This document shows, piece by piece, positions 1-7,210 of a stretch of 10,608 nt of DNA; position 1 is the first letter of the stretch, and each line of letters begins with the position of its first letter. The notes beneath the pieces were generated by a model, which saw only the letters and a list, made by a program, of their open reading frames with translations, did not search any database and was not told the DNA's origin. Where the stretch lies: positions 1 to 10,608 of the forward strand of contig WQXX01000027.1 of the NCBI GenBank assembly GCA_009781535.1, written 5' to 3'. A program made the position numbers and the translations under genes. The stretch comes from Coriobacteriia bacterium (lineage in GTDB: Bacteria; Actinomycetota; Coriobacteriia; Coriobacteriales; UBA8131).

Positions 1-13
1 CATCTTATGCTTG

Positions 14-107
14 GGAACCCACTTATTACGTGCATAAGACACGAGAATCGAGCGAAGCGTATAAGAATACGTAAGCGAGATTCGCAGTGACTTAGGCTGG
101 AATAGGT
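14..107. repeat. Structured 94-bp repeat, copy 1
   Basis: This copy matches 124-217 at 93 of 94 positions (G at 89 against T at 199). It starts with GGAACCCACTTATT and ends AATAGGT, so it lacks the last seven bases (GGGTTCC) that close the inverted terminus of copy 2. Inside it are the same small palindromes as in copy 2, for example CGTAT-AAGA-ATACG at 58-71. A 16-bp spacer (108-123) separates the two copies, giving a 110-bp period. It lies beyond the end of yajQ and holds no ORF. It may be one half of a duplicated non-coding mobile or structural repeat; the family is not recognised. Confidence 0.85.
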
Positions 108-123
108 ATACCACGATTACCAA

Positions 124-224
124 GGAACCCACTTATTACGTGCATAAGACACGAGAATCGAGCGAAGCGTATAAGAATACGTAAGCGAGATTCGCAGTTA
201 CTTAGGCTGGAATAGGTGGGTTCC
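124..224. repeat. Structured repeat, copy 2, with terminal inverted repeats
   Basis: Copy 2 of the repeat has near-perfect 14-bp inverted ends: GGAACCCACTTATT at 124-137 and AATAGGTGGGTTCC at 211-224, with one mismatch. Between them lie further short palindromes: CTTAT/ATAAG (132-136 and 144-148), GAATC/GATTC (155-159 and 189-193) and CGTAT/ATACG around the AAGA loop (168-181). As RNA or single-stranded DNA this could fold into a closed stem with internal hairpins. The last base, 224, is also the third base of the yajQ TAG stop on the minus strand, so the element abuts the gene end exactly. No target-site duplication and no poly-T tail were seen. It could be a MITE-like or REP-like dispersed element and might also end or stabilise the yajQ transcript. 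Confidence 0.75.
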
Positions 225-724
225 TATCGATAGTTCACAAATTGGAGTGGCAAGCCATAGTCCTTCTCTTTGAGAAACGCGATGACTTCTTGCAGGGTAT
301 CGCGCGAAGGCGAGAAGGCACGAAGCTGATCCCCTTCGATTTGAACCTTGAGATTCTTGTATTTCTCGGCTTTGATATCTTTGTTGATCTTCATCGCTGT
401 GTCTTTGTCGATTCCAGCGATGACGTCACCAAAGAATCGCACAGTCATACCACTGGCTGCCTGGGGCGAGGACCATTTAAGCGCCTTAAGGTCGACCTTG
501 CGTTGTACCAGCTTGGTATTAAGCACGTCCATGACCTGCCGCGCAACAAACTCACTCGGCGCGTGTAAGGTAAAGCGGCCTGCTCCCTTGTCGAGGTCTA
601 TGGTAGCGCCCGAGCCTTTGAGATCGTAACGCTGCATAAGCTCCTTGCGCGTCTGCTGGAACGCATTGTCGACTTCCTGCATGTCTACTTCTGAGACAAT
701 GTCGAAACTATTATCTTTGGCCAT
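224..724 (-). CDS. yajQ: YajQ-family nucleotide-binding protein
   Basis: This 166-residue protein fits the YajQ (UPF0234) family in length and motifs. It has the family opening SFDIVSEVDMQEVDNAF (residues 6-22), the QRYDLKGS block (31-38), the RDTLQEVIAFLK segment (131-142) and the family ending PLQFVNYR. YajQ proteins are small cytosolic proteins with two ferredoxin-like folds. Members bind cyclic di-GMP in Xanthomonas and other nucleotides or tRNA elsewhere; which ligand applies here cannot be read from sequence. The ATG at 722-724 directly follows the TAA of the upstream RodZ-like gene. Its Shine-Dalgarno AAGGGGG lies inside the last codons of that gene, so the two are probably translationally coupled. 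The TAG stop touches a structured repeat. Confidence 0.93.
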   Translation of the reverse strand: MAKDNSFDIVSEVDMQEVDNAFQQTRKELMQRYDLKGSGATIDLDKGAGRFTLHAPSEFVARQVMDVLNTKLVQRKVDLKALKWSSPQAASGMTVRFFGDVIAGIDKDTAMKINKDIKAEKYKNLKVQIEGDQLRAFSPSRDTLQEVIAFLKEKDYGLPLQFVNYR

Positions 725-1783
725 TTAACCCCCTTGGATGTTAGGTATTTTGGGCGCTTCCTCGACTGTGAGGGTGATAAAGCCGATGCCGCTACGATAC
801 TCGAAATCTACCGGAACCCCATTGCGATAAACACGTACGTTGCTAGGCCTTCCCGCATCAATCTTGACCTCAGCTTCCACCCTGAATGTCTCAGACCAGG
901 CATACTCACATGTCTGAGCAACCCTTGTCCTGCCATCGACGGTAACCTGGAGCCAGGAAACATCGCTTACAACTTCGATCCGGATGTCAAAGGGGCCGTA
1001 TCTCATGGTGTCTATGGTGTTGTCCTGGTTCTCATCTGTGCCCGTTGGGATCTCCTCTGGAGTAACGCTGGGACCAGGACCAGTGCCGGGGTCGTTGTTG
1101 TCTCCGTTCGACGGACCTCCTTCAACCGGAAGAAGGCCGCCTGGATCCTGTGAGCAGCTGTTGGCGAGCAATACCAGCCCAACAAGAATAGCTATCAGGA
1201 TGATGATAAGGACAATGATGAAAAGTACCGGATTACGTCCGGCGCCTGAGCTACGCGCTCGAGGCTTCTGATTGTATGCCTGGTTTCTGTTGATCGTGCC
1301 ATGAGGCGTACTACCGCGTTTCTGCGAACGTTTTGCGCTCGTTGTATTATATGAGTTGGGGTCGATCAGGCGGTTTAGAACAGCAGGGTCCTCAGTTGCC
1401 CAATAGGAACGCGAGCCCTTGTTGCGCTGAGCGATACCGATGGTCTCGCGTCGCTCTCCTTGCCTTGAGGCGCTCGTATCGTTGCGTGCGCTTGAGGGGT
1501 AGTCATAACCCATACCTTTTGCCCGGGTTTGGAAGTTCTCGAATTCACGATACTCGCGTAAAAATTGTTCAGTGAGCTCCGTCGAGTTGAGACCGACGAA
1601 TCGTGCGTACGATGAGACCATGTTGCGCGAATAGCCCTTTAAGGGCATGTGAGTAAAGGCGCTGGATTCCAAAGCTTCGATTATGGAGCGACGAATGCGC
1701 AAGACATCAGAGACCTGCTCAATGCTCAGGCCTTTTTTACGGCGTGCATTTGCAAGCCGATCTCCAAACGTCTCGCTCGGCAA
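725..1783 (-). CDS. RodZ-like membrane-anchored helix-turn-helix protein
   Basis: The 352-residue protein has the RodZ architecture. An N-terminal Xre/HTH_25-type domain (about 4-70, including LSIEQVSDVLRIRRSIIEAL) is followed by a charged, Ser/Arg-rich cytoplasmic linker (about 80-180). One strong transmembrane segment follows (about 185-207), then an acidic Gly/Pro/Asn linker and a C-terminal beta-rich DUF4115-like domain (about 264-342). RodZ proteins link the MreB cytoskeleton to the cell-wall elongation machinery, with the HTH binding MreB rather than DNA; that role is inferred here. The start is TTG at 1781-1783, chosen because AGGAGG lies four bases upstream and the HTH begins at once. 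It sits downstream of ftsK and its stop touches the yajQ start. Placement of a RodZ homologue near ftsK is common in Gram-positive genomes. Confidence 0.85.
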   Translation of the reverse strand: MPSETFGDRLANARRKKGLSIEQVSDVLRIRRSIIEALESSAFTHMPLKGYSRNMVSSYARFVGLNSTELTEQFLREYREFENFQTRAKGMGYDYPSSARNDTSASRQGERRETIGIAQRNKGSRSYWATEDPAVLNRLIDPNSYNTTSAKRSQKRGSTPHGTINRNQAYNQKPRARSSGAGRNPVLFIIVLIIILIAILVGLVLLANSCSQDPGGLLPVEGGPSNGDNNDPGTGPGPSVTPEEIPTGTDENQDNTIDTMRYGPFDIRIEVVSDVSWLQVTVDGRTRVAQTCEYAWSETFRVEAEVKIDAGRPSNVRVYRNGVPVDFEYRSGIGFITLTVEEAPKIPNIQGG

Positions 1784-1837
1784 AGAACCTCCTAACTGTT
1801 AAATCAATAGTACCATATTCATACTTCACTACCCGCT

Positions 1838-1865
1838 ATCATAGACCTTGGAAAGCACAAACCAA
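1838..1865 (-). promoter_or_regulatory. Candidate promoter of the RodZ-like gene
   Basis: On the minus strand TTGGTT (1860-1865) and TATGAT (1838-1843) are separated by 16 bp. The site lies in the 101-bp gap between the ftsK stop and the TTG start of the RodZ-like gene. No intrinsic terminator is visible after ftsK, so readthrough from ftsK may add to this promoter. The match is by eye and moderate. Confidence 0.4.
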
Positions 1866-1884
1866 AAAATGAACCTTCCGCGCA

Positions 1885-4800
1885 TCACTTCCTGCTCTCA
1901 AATGCCTTGAGAGTCTCAAGGTCCAGTATGTCATCGATAAGCACTTCGCGTGGTTTGCTCCCATTCGGCGGCCCAACGATCCCCTTCATCTCAAGCATGT
2001 CCATGATACGTCCGGCGCGAGCATATCCCACTTTAAGGCGCCTCTGCAACGTCGACGTCGAACCAAGTCCGCTTGATACAACGATATCAGCAGCCTCCCA
2101 AATCAAGGGGTCGTCATCGCCCATGTCTTCTCCACTGCCAAAGCCCCCCTGCCCGCCATAACCCGAAGAAGATGTGAACAGTATCTCCTCATGATAGTCA
2201 GGTTCGCCTTGACCACGCAAGAAGTCAACGACAGTCTCGATCTCAGGCTCGCTGACATAGCAGCCCTGGATGCGCATCGGTTTGCTGTACTCAGGCCGAG
2301 CGAACAGTAGATCACCAAGCCCGATGAGGTCTTCTGCGCCCGGCGTGTCGAGGATGACGCGGGAATCGATGCCTGAGGCAACGGTAAACGCGATACGATT
2401 AACGATGTTCGCCTTGATAAGCCCAGTGATGACATTGGTCGAGGGACGCTGGGTAGCAACGACGAGATGCAGCCCCGCAGCTCGGGCAAGCTGCGCAAGC
2501 CTGCTGATCGAGATCTCGACCTCTTTGCCTGCTGCCATCATGAGGTCAGCCAACTCGTCGATGATGATGACGATATAAGGCATGGCAAGCGTGAGCTCGT
2601 CCTGGGCAGCTACCGGGCTTTTTATCGCAGGTTTGAGCACAGGCGTCGTTTTGATAGGAGTAGCTCCGTTTAGTGCTGCCTCGGTCTCTCGCCGTGCCTC
2701 GGGTTGCTGACCTGCCCCTGTTTCCCGTCGTGCCTCGGTTTGCTGACCTGCCCCTGTTTCCCAATCTGTCTTGGTTTCCCAGCTTGACTCAGTCTCCCAG
2801 CTTGACTTGGCCTCCCACCCTGCCTCGCTTCGTGGTTCCTGGGCAGCCAATCGAGCAGTTACAACCGCTTCGGCTAAACGTGCGGCTTCTGCCGAGCGTG
2901 CAGCCTCAACTGAGCGTGCAACTTCGGCCAAACGTGCGGCTTCGGCTTCTTCGGCTGCTTTCAATGCAACTTCGGTCTTTGCCGCTTCGACAGCCCGTCG
3001 TTCGAGCTCGGCGGCTACTTTTCCGTTGAACTGCCGTATGTTCTTTGCGCCATGTTTCTCGAATACCTTCAGACGACGCTCCATCTCCACAACAGCCCAT
3101 GCTAATGCGCTGGCTGACTGCTGGGGGTCGGTGACGACAGGCACATACAGATGCGGGATGCCGTTGTATAAGGAGAGTTCGACGCGCTTGGGGTCGATGA
3201 GTATCATGCGCACCTCATGAGGCGCTGCTCGCATAAGAATACTCATAATGATGGAGTTTATGGCAACCGATTTACCTGAGCCAGTGGTGCCGCCGATGAG
3301 CAGATGCGGCATCGTAGTTAAATCGGCGGTTATGGCGTCCCCTTCGACGTCTTTGCCAATTGCAAGTTGCAGCGGCCCAGGCTGGGCAGCGGAAAGCACA
3401 TCACCTAAAAGCACCATATTGCGTGTCTCGTTAGGTACTTCGATGCCCACCAAAGACGTACCGGGGATAGGTGCAACGATGCGGATGGCAAGCGCTGCCA
3501 ACGAGAGCTGGATGTCATCCTGGAGGTTGGTGATACGATTGAGGCGAACCCCTTCGCCAAGTGATACTTTGTACAAAGTGACAGTGGGGCCAGCAATCCA
3601 GCCAATGACCTCACCATCAACGTCAAATTCCCGCAACGTCGCCTGCAGGCGTGCTGCTGTTGCCTTGAGCTCATTAAGACCGGCCTTTGTCGTCGACTTC
3701 TCGCGCGAAACACGCAGGATCCTCATGTCGGGCAGCTTGAAGTTCTCGTAGCCGGCGCCACCGCTTGCAATAAACGGGGTGTTACCCATTGCAAGTCCCA
3801 AACCCTTGCCAGCTCCCATACCCTTGCCTGCGCCAATGCCCTTTCCGACTCCAGCGCCTCTACCTGCGGTGAGCGCTACGCTATTGCCTGAGCCAACACC
3901 CATTCCTGCGCCTGCGCCTAGGCCTGCACCCATGCCTGCACCCATGCCTGCGCCTGCGCCTAAGCCTGCGCCGGAACCTAGGCCTGTGCCAGCACCGATT
4001 CCTGCGCCAGCACCTAGGCCTGCGCCTGCCCCCATACTCACGCCTACGCCGCGGCCGGTATCAGCGCCGATTCCTGCCCGTGCACCAACACCCGCTCCAT
4101 TCCTGCCTCTGCCCCTGCCATCGATTCCTGGTTTTGAGTCAAAACTCAGCGAGGTCTTAAAACGTCGGGTCGCCCCGAGGTCAGCTGTTGGCAGTAATCC
4201 TGCATCAAATGGCGTATTGCCTTGCGCGCCCTCGCTGAATACGCCAGCGTTGTCAAACAAGACTTCGGTTCGCGCCGCGCCCGCGCGGAGGCGGGTCGGG
4301 GCATACATCGCTACTTGTTCAGAAGGAGTAGCGCCTGGTCCAAGCTTGTAAGCGCGCGGGCGCGGCGCCTCTTCAGCTTCTTCAGTTTCCTTGGCTGCTT
4401 CTCTACGTGCCCTGATGAATGCAGCAATGCGCTCGATGAGGCCTGTGATAGAAAAGCCGATGAGTATCGCCCCAGCGATGATGAAGGCTACCAAGATGAT
4501 GTTCGTTGCGACTAAACCGATGAGCGTCAGCCCTGCCCAGGCAAGCGCACCACCAATATATCCGCCATGATCTGCCAATGCTGTTTGGTCAAAGATGAGC
4601 TCAGGTGTTACCGTCGCCTCCGGTGTGGCTGCCCCAAGCAAGGAAATCACTCCGAGAAAAATAAACGCCAGCCCAAGCACCATGCGTGTTGGCGTATAGG
4701 TAAAGCGTTTCTTGATAAAGAAGGTTACTCCCCAAACGATGATGATGAAGGGCAGGATGAAGGCGCCTATCCCTATGAGCAGACGAATGCCATCGTTTAT

Positions 4801-5211
4801 CAAACGGGCAGCGATGGCGTCTGTCGGCAGCAGCACGATTACCAACAAGACGATACCGGTAACCGCTATAACCAGACCGATGATGTCGTTTTTAAAATTC
4901 GAATTCGCTGCGCGTTCTTCCTCGTGCGCATGCCTGGCATTTGTGCGCGATTGATTCTGGCGTGTGTTAGAGGCAGCGCCTGAGGATCGGTTAGAAGCCC
5001 TGTTCGGAGAGCGGTTGGACGACCTGTTGGATGACCCACTGGAAGACCTGTTGGAAGAATTGCCGGAAGACCTGTTGGAAGCATTGCCGGAAGACCTGCT
5101 TGAAGGCTTGTTAGAGGGTTTATCGGTCGGCTTTGTAGCGGGCTTCGCGTGCGTACCACGCCCCGCGCTGCCCGAAGCAGGCTTCGAGTTTGTTCTTTGT
5201 CTCGTACTCAA
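1885..5211 (-). CDS. ftsK: DNA translocase FtsK/SpoIIIE
   Basis: This 1108-residue protein is a septal DNA translocase that pumps chromosome ends through the closing division septum. Its N-terminus is Ser/Asn/Arg-rich (about 30-90). Four hydrophobic membrane segments follow (about 109-129, 141-165, 176-195 and 222-256). A Gly/Ala-rich linker spans 361-477. The motor has Walker A GTTGSGKS (641-648), the IDPKRVELS segment (672-680), Walker B IVIIIDELADLM (880-891) and VATQRPS (918-924). A C-terminal winged-helix gamma domain, which in FtsK reads polarity sequences, lies at about 1034-1092. A repetitive insertion of about 145 residues (731-875) sits between Walker A and B, where relatives have only a short loop. 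The start is TTG (5209-5211), supported by GGAGG seven bases upstream. Length is above the usual 750-900 residues because of the linker and insertion. Confidence 0.95.
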   Translation of the reverse strand: MSTRQRTNSKPASGSAGRGTHAKPATKPTDKPSNKPSSRSSGNASNRSSGNSSNRSSSGSSNRSSNRSPNRASNRSSGAASNTRQNQSRTNARHAHEEERAANSNFKNDIIGLVIAVTGIVLLVIVLLPTDAIAARLINDGIRLLIGIGAFILPFIIIVWGVTFFIKKRFTYTPTRMVLGLAFIFLGVISLLGAATPEATVTPELIFDQTALADHGGYIGGALAWAGLTLIGLVATNIILVAFIIAGAILIGFSITGLIERIAAFIRARREAAKETEEAEEAPRPRAYKLGPGATPSEQVAMYAPTRLRAGAARTEVLFDNAGVFSEGAQGNTPFDAGLLPTADLGATRRFKTSLSFDSKPGIDGRGRGRNGAGVGARAGIGADTGRGVGVSMGAGAGLGAGAGIGAGTGLGSGAGLGAGAGMGAGMGAGLGAGAGMGVGSGNSVALTAGRGAGVGKGIGAGKGMGAGKGLGLAMGNTPFIASGGAGYENFKLPDMRILRVSREKSTTKAGLNELKATAARLQATLREFDVDGEVIGWIAGPTVTLYKVSLGEGVRLNRITNLQDDIQLSLAALAIRIVAPIPGTSLVGIEVPNETRNMVLLGDVLSAAQPGPLQLAIGKDVEGDAITADLTTMPHLLIGGTTGSGKSVAINSIIMSILMRAAPHEVRMILIDPKRVELSLYNGIPHLYVPVVTDPQQSASALAWAVVEMERRLKVFEKHGAKNIRQFNGKVAAELERRAVEAAKTEVALKAAEEAEAARLAEVARSVEAARSAEAARLAEAVVTARLAAQEPRSEAGWEAKSSWETESSWETKTDWETGAGQQTEARRETGAGQQPEARRETEAALNGATPIKTTPVLKPAIKSPVAAQDELTLAMPYIVIIIDELADLMMAAGKEVEISISRLAQLARAAGLHLVVATQRPSTNVITGLIKANIVNRIAFTVASGIDSRVILDTPGAEDLIGLGDLLFARPEYSKPMRIQGCYVSEPEIETVVDFLRGQGEPDYHEEILFTSSSGYGGQGGFGSGEDMGDDDPLIWEAADIVVSSGLGSTSTLQRRLKVGYARAGRIMDMLEMKGIVGPPNGSKPREVLIDDILDLETLKAFESRK
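2587..3021 (-). other. Repetitive insertion inside the FtsK motor domain
   Basis: This segment encodes residues about 731-875 of FtsK. The first part is Ala/Glu/Arg-rich with repeated AEAAR-type units (about 731-792) and should be helical, possibly a coiled coil. The second part holds WETESS/WETKTD/WETGAG six-residue units (about 805-822) and a duplicated 12-residue unit, ETGAGQQTEARR and ETGAGQQPEARR. That duplication corresponds to a 36-bp DNA repeat at 2693-2728 and 2729-2764. A Pro/Lys-rich tail then rejoins the conserved motor at AMPYIVIIIDE. The reading frame is intact on both sides, so this is not a broken gene. Confidence 0.8.
3781..4131 (-). repeat. Gly/Ala-rich hexamer-repeat linker in ftsK
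   Basis: This stretch encodes FtsK residues about 361-477, mostly alternating Gly with Ala, Met, Leu or Ile (for example GAGAGLGAGAG). At DNA level it is a run of degenerate 6-bp units such as CCTGCG and CCTGCA on the plus strand. It forms the flexible linker between the membrane segments and the motor. The antisense strand is open for 190 codons only because of this composition. Confidence 0.85.
5041..5110 (-). repeat. 24-bp tandem repeat at the ftsK N-terminus
   Basis: Two full 24-bp units (5041-5064 and 5065-5088) and a diverged third (5089-5110) begin GGAAGACCTG on the plus strand. They encode eight-residue units of the form NRSSGNAS near FtsK residues 34-57. The Ser/Asn/Arg-rich pattern continues toward residue 80 in less regular form. 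Confidence 0.75.
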
Positions 5212-5260
5212 GGAAAGACCTCCATAGTTCGTTTAGGCTGTTGTTTGGGTCTTTTCCTCT

Positions 5261-5289
5261 ATTCTATCAACCTTGGAGGCTTGCGGCAA
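5261..5289 (-). promoter_or_regulatory. Proximal candidate ftsK promoter
   Basis: On the minus strand TTGCCG (5284-5289) and TAGAAT (5261-5266) are 17 bp apart. Transcription would start about 40-45 bases before the TTG start of ftsK. Confidence 0.45.
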
Positions 5290-5292
5290 CGG

Positions 5293-5427
5293 GAATCAGC
5301 GAATAAAACGCGCTCCTGAACAAAATTGTCAAATAAATCAGCGAAAAAGCATCTGCATCTGTGACAATCGGAGCAGTTCAGGATTATTCGAATAGTTTTA
5401 TCTATCGAGAATCAGCAAATAATACGC
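5293..5427 (-). repeat. Three related direct-repeat motifs upstream of ftsK
   Basis: In the 222-bp gap between the zinc-ribbon gene and ftsK, GAATCAGC followed by an A/T-rich run and CGC occurs at 5293-5311 and 5409-5427 (17 of 19 identical). A shorter version is at 5335-5350. An interrupted inverted repeat, TCCTGAAC (5314-5321) with GTTCAGGA (5376-5383) and ATTGTCA (5325-5331) with TGACAAT (5362-5368), lies among them. The binding factor, if any, is unknown. Confidence 0.5.
5303..5332 (-). promoter_or_regulatory. Distal candidate ftsK promoter
   Basis: A consensus -35 TTGACA (5327-5332, minus strand) is followed after 18 bp by TTTTAT (5303-5308). The -10 lies inside one of three related direct-repeat motifs in this gap, and the -35 overlaps one arm of an interrupted inverted repeat, so regulation is plausible. 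Confidence 0.45.
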
Positions 5428-5433
5428 CAACTC

Positions 5434-5946
5434 TCAGTAGGTGGCAGAAACCAAGCACCCAATCGTAACGATAGCTCCCACGATAAGCCAGCCGATGAGG
5501 CCGATAATCCCCATAGTGATACCAGCTGTCGCTGGGCCGTTCTTCCTTCCAACGTCCCGTGATCTTCTCTTACCACCAGAGCCAAGGCACAGGGCTATGA
5601 TGGCGAATACCGGACCAGCATAAACCCCACACAGAGCGCAGATCCCCAAAATCAATGAGGCGACGCCCATACCTATGCCGGGGTTGCCCGTGGAAGGGTA
5701 AACACCCTGAGGCGGATACGGCGCCGCGCCAGGCCGTCCGTAAACTTGGGCTTGCATGTAGACAGGCGGATTCTCCGGCTGTACATAGATTGTTTGTACC
5801 GGCTGAGAGTAAGGGTTGGGAGCAACGACATAGCCTCCCTGGCTGTACGGTTGTGTGCGCGTCGGTTGGTTGGTCAGCGTTGCTCCGCAGATATGACAAA
5901 ATACCGCGTCGGGGTTCAGTGCTGCTCCACATTGTCTACATAACAT
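5434..5946 (-). CDS. Zinc-ribbon, DUF4190-type two-helix membrane protein
   Basis: The 170-residue protein starts with a zinc ribbon, CRQCGAALNPDAVFCHICGA, with cysteines 3, 6, 17 and 20 as likely metal ligands. A Pro/Tyr/Gln-rich disordered linker follows (about 25-88). Two hydrophobic segments (about 93-122 and 141-166) flank a basic loop GSGGKRRSRD, the layout of DUF4190-like proteins found in many Actinobacteria and Firmicutes. The C-terminus lies at the membrane. No enzymatic motif is visible and no function is assigned. The ATG at 5944-5946 puts the first zinc cysteine at residue 3 and has AAGGA six bases upstream. It is separated by more than 150 bp from both neighbours, so it is probably transcribed alone. 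No good terminator was found after it. Confidence 0.75.
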   Translation of the reverse strand: MLCRQCGAALNPDAVFCHICGATLTNQPTRTQPYSQGGYVVAPNPYSQPVQTIYVQPENPPVYMQAQVYGRPGAAPYPPQGVYPSTGNPGIGMGVASLILGICALCGVYAGPVFAIIALCLGSGGKRRSRDVGRKNGPATAGITMGIIGLIGWLIVGAIVTIGCLVSATY

Positions 5947-6098
5947 AAGCCTTCCTTACCTTCCTGTCGTTTGAGCTTGCATCCACGCTGCCTTTGTAAT
6001 TATCAATCGTTGTAATTGGCACTTGAAAAGCTAACAGCTGCACCAACCTTGCCTCCATGTGTGCCGCCGATACTTTATCCACTCATTCTATCATGAAA

Positions 6099-7208
6099 TT
6101 ATTCCGCTGGACTTTTTAAGAGGTTAGTAAACCAGTAATACCACCAACCCGGGATTTCGCGCAGGAAGGTAAAGGGCGCAGGTGGGCCGCCTTTGTCAGA
6201 TCCCGCCGGAACCGTGATCACATCCAAGCCGTTTGCCAGATACAGCATCTTGATGCGGGCAAGATGATAAAAATTGCTAACTGTACTAACACTTTTGAAA
6301 CCGGCTTCTTTGATCATCTTAATGGTGTTGACAGCGGAAAGCTGGGTGTTGTTACCATATTCATCAACAAGGATTGCCGAAGCAGGCACCCCGTGTGCGA
6401 TGGCGTAGTCGCGCATCGCAAGGGCCTCATTGGTTCCCAAAGCATCGATGCCGCCGCTCATGATAAGGACACGCGTGCGCCCCTCCTCGAACAATTCGAT
6501 AGCTTTATCAAGCCGATCCTGGAGTACAGGCGAAGGCGTCCCACTTAGCGAAACGTGAGCGCCAAGCACAACAGTCGCATCGACGTTTCCACGGTACTCT
6601 GTTGTGCCAAAACACAACACCTGCCCTATCGGGAACAATACCCCGATAAGGACGACAGAAAGCGCCATGATGACAATGGTCGCAACACGTGAGCGTGGCC
6701 GCCTTTCTGGTACGAGAAAAGACCCAAAGAGGATGGCGGCGGCAAGTATCAGAAAGGTGATTGCGATGAACAGCGAAAAAGGCACGGGAAACCCGAGCGA
6801 GATCCTGCCGCTGAGAGCTATGCCGTAGACCGTGCCGGTATTTATAAAGGCATACAAACCGCACAGCAGACTGGGCAACGCGCTGAAGATTCGTGTAACA
6901 AGGCGTCGCGGGATACGTATCACAAACGCATACAACGAAAAAACGAGCACGACTTCCAGGATTACCCCAACGATAGTAGGCGTGAGGCTCAGGTCGATCC
7001 ACCAGACGTTTTGGTTATAGGTGTTGCCGAGCGTAAATGCCGACAGGCTTAAGAGCACGTATGTCGCAACAAAAAACGCAACTCCCCGCACCATTGTGAT
7101 GCACAGCCAGAATAATGTTGCAATGGGGCGGGAACGCTGCTTTGCCTCTGGTTTTTTCGCAGAGCTGCGCTTGGAGCCTTGAGCTGTGGATGCTTGGGCG
7201 TTTGACAT
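6099..7208 (-). CDS. DUF218 (YdcF/SanA/ElyC-like) multi-pass membrane protein
   Basis: This 369-residue protein has a basic N-terminus and about five hydrophobic segments (roughly 30-60, 73-97, 105-125, 143-163 and 173-197). A C-terminal DUF218 domain follows (about 208-345). Domain marks are DATVVLGA (210-217), LIMSGG (248-253), the NNTQ segment (286-289) and SNFYHLARIK (311-320). DUF218 proteins include E. coli SanA, ElyC and YdcF, linked to envelope integrity; no reaction is firmly established for this group, and none can be assigned here. It starts at ATG 7206-7208, two bases after the stop of the DUF1385 gene, with no clear Shine-Dalgarno. Translation is therefore probably coupled and the two proteins may act together at the membrane. 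No terminator is evident downstream. Confidence 0.85.
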   Translation of the reverse strand: MSNAQASTAQGSKRSSAKKPEAKQRSRPIATLFWLCITMVRGVAFFVATYVLLSLSAFTLGNTYNQNVWWIDLSLTPTIVGVILEVVLVFSLYAFVIRIPRRLVTRIFSALPSLLCGLYAFINTGTVYGIALSGRISLGFPVPFSLFIAITFLILAAAILFGSFLVPERRPRSRVATIVIMALSVVLIGVLFPIGQVLCFGTTEYRGNVDATVVLGAHVSLSGTPSPVLQDRLDKAIELFEEGRTRVLIMSGGIDALGTNEALAMRDYAIAHGVPASAILVDEYGNNTQLSAVNTIKMIKEAGFKSVSTVSNFYHLARIKMLYLANGLDVITVPAGSDKGGPPAPFTFLREIPGWWYYWFTNLLKSPAE

Positions 7209-7210
7209 CT

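Noticed and set aside
1..224. CRISPR array reading of the left-end repeats
   Set aside because: There are only two copies, the repeat is 94 bp and the spacer 16 bp, which does not fit CRISPR.
3779..4351. 190-codon plus-strand ORF made of Pro/Ala repeats
   Set aside because: It is the antisense shadow of the Gly/Ala linker of ftsK; the conserved FtsK domains on both sides fix the minus-strand frame.
5314..5331. LexA (SOS) box upstream of ftsK
   Set aside because: GAACAAAATTGTC resembles but does not match the symmetric GAAC-N4-GTTC form.
5314..5383. Inverted repeat as a terminator of the zinc-ribbon gene
   Set aside because: The arms are interrupted, the loop is long (30 bases between the inner arms) and no T-run follows on the minus strand; it also overlaps a TTGACA promoter.
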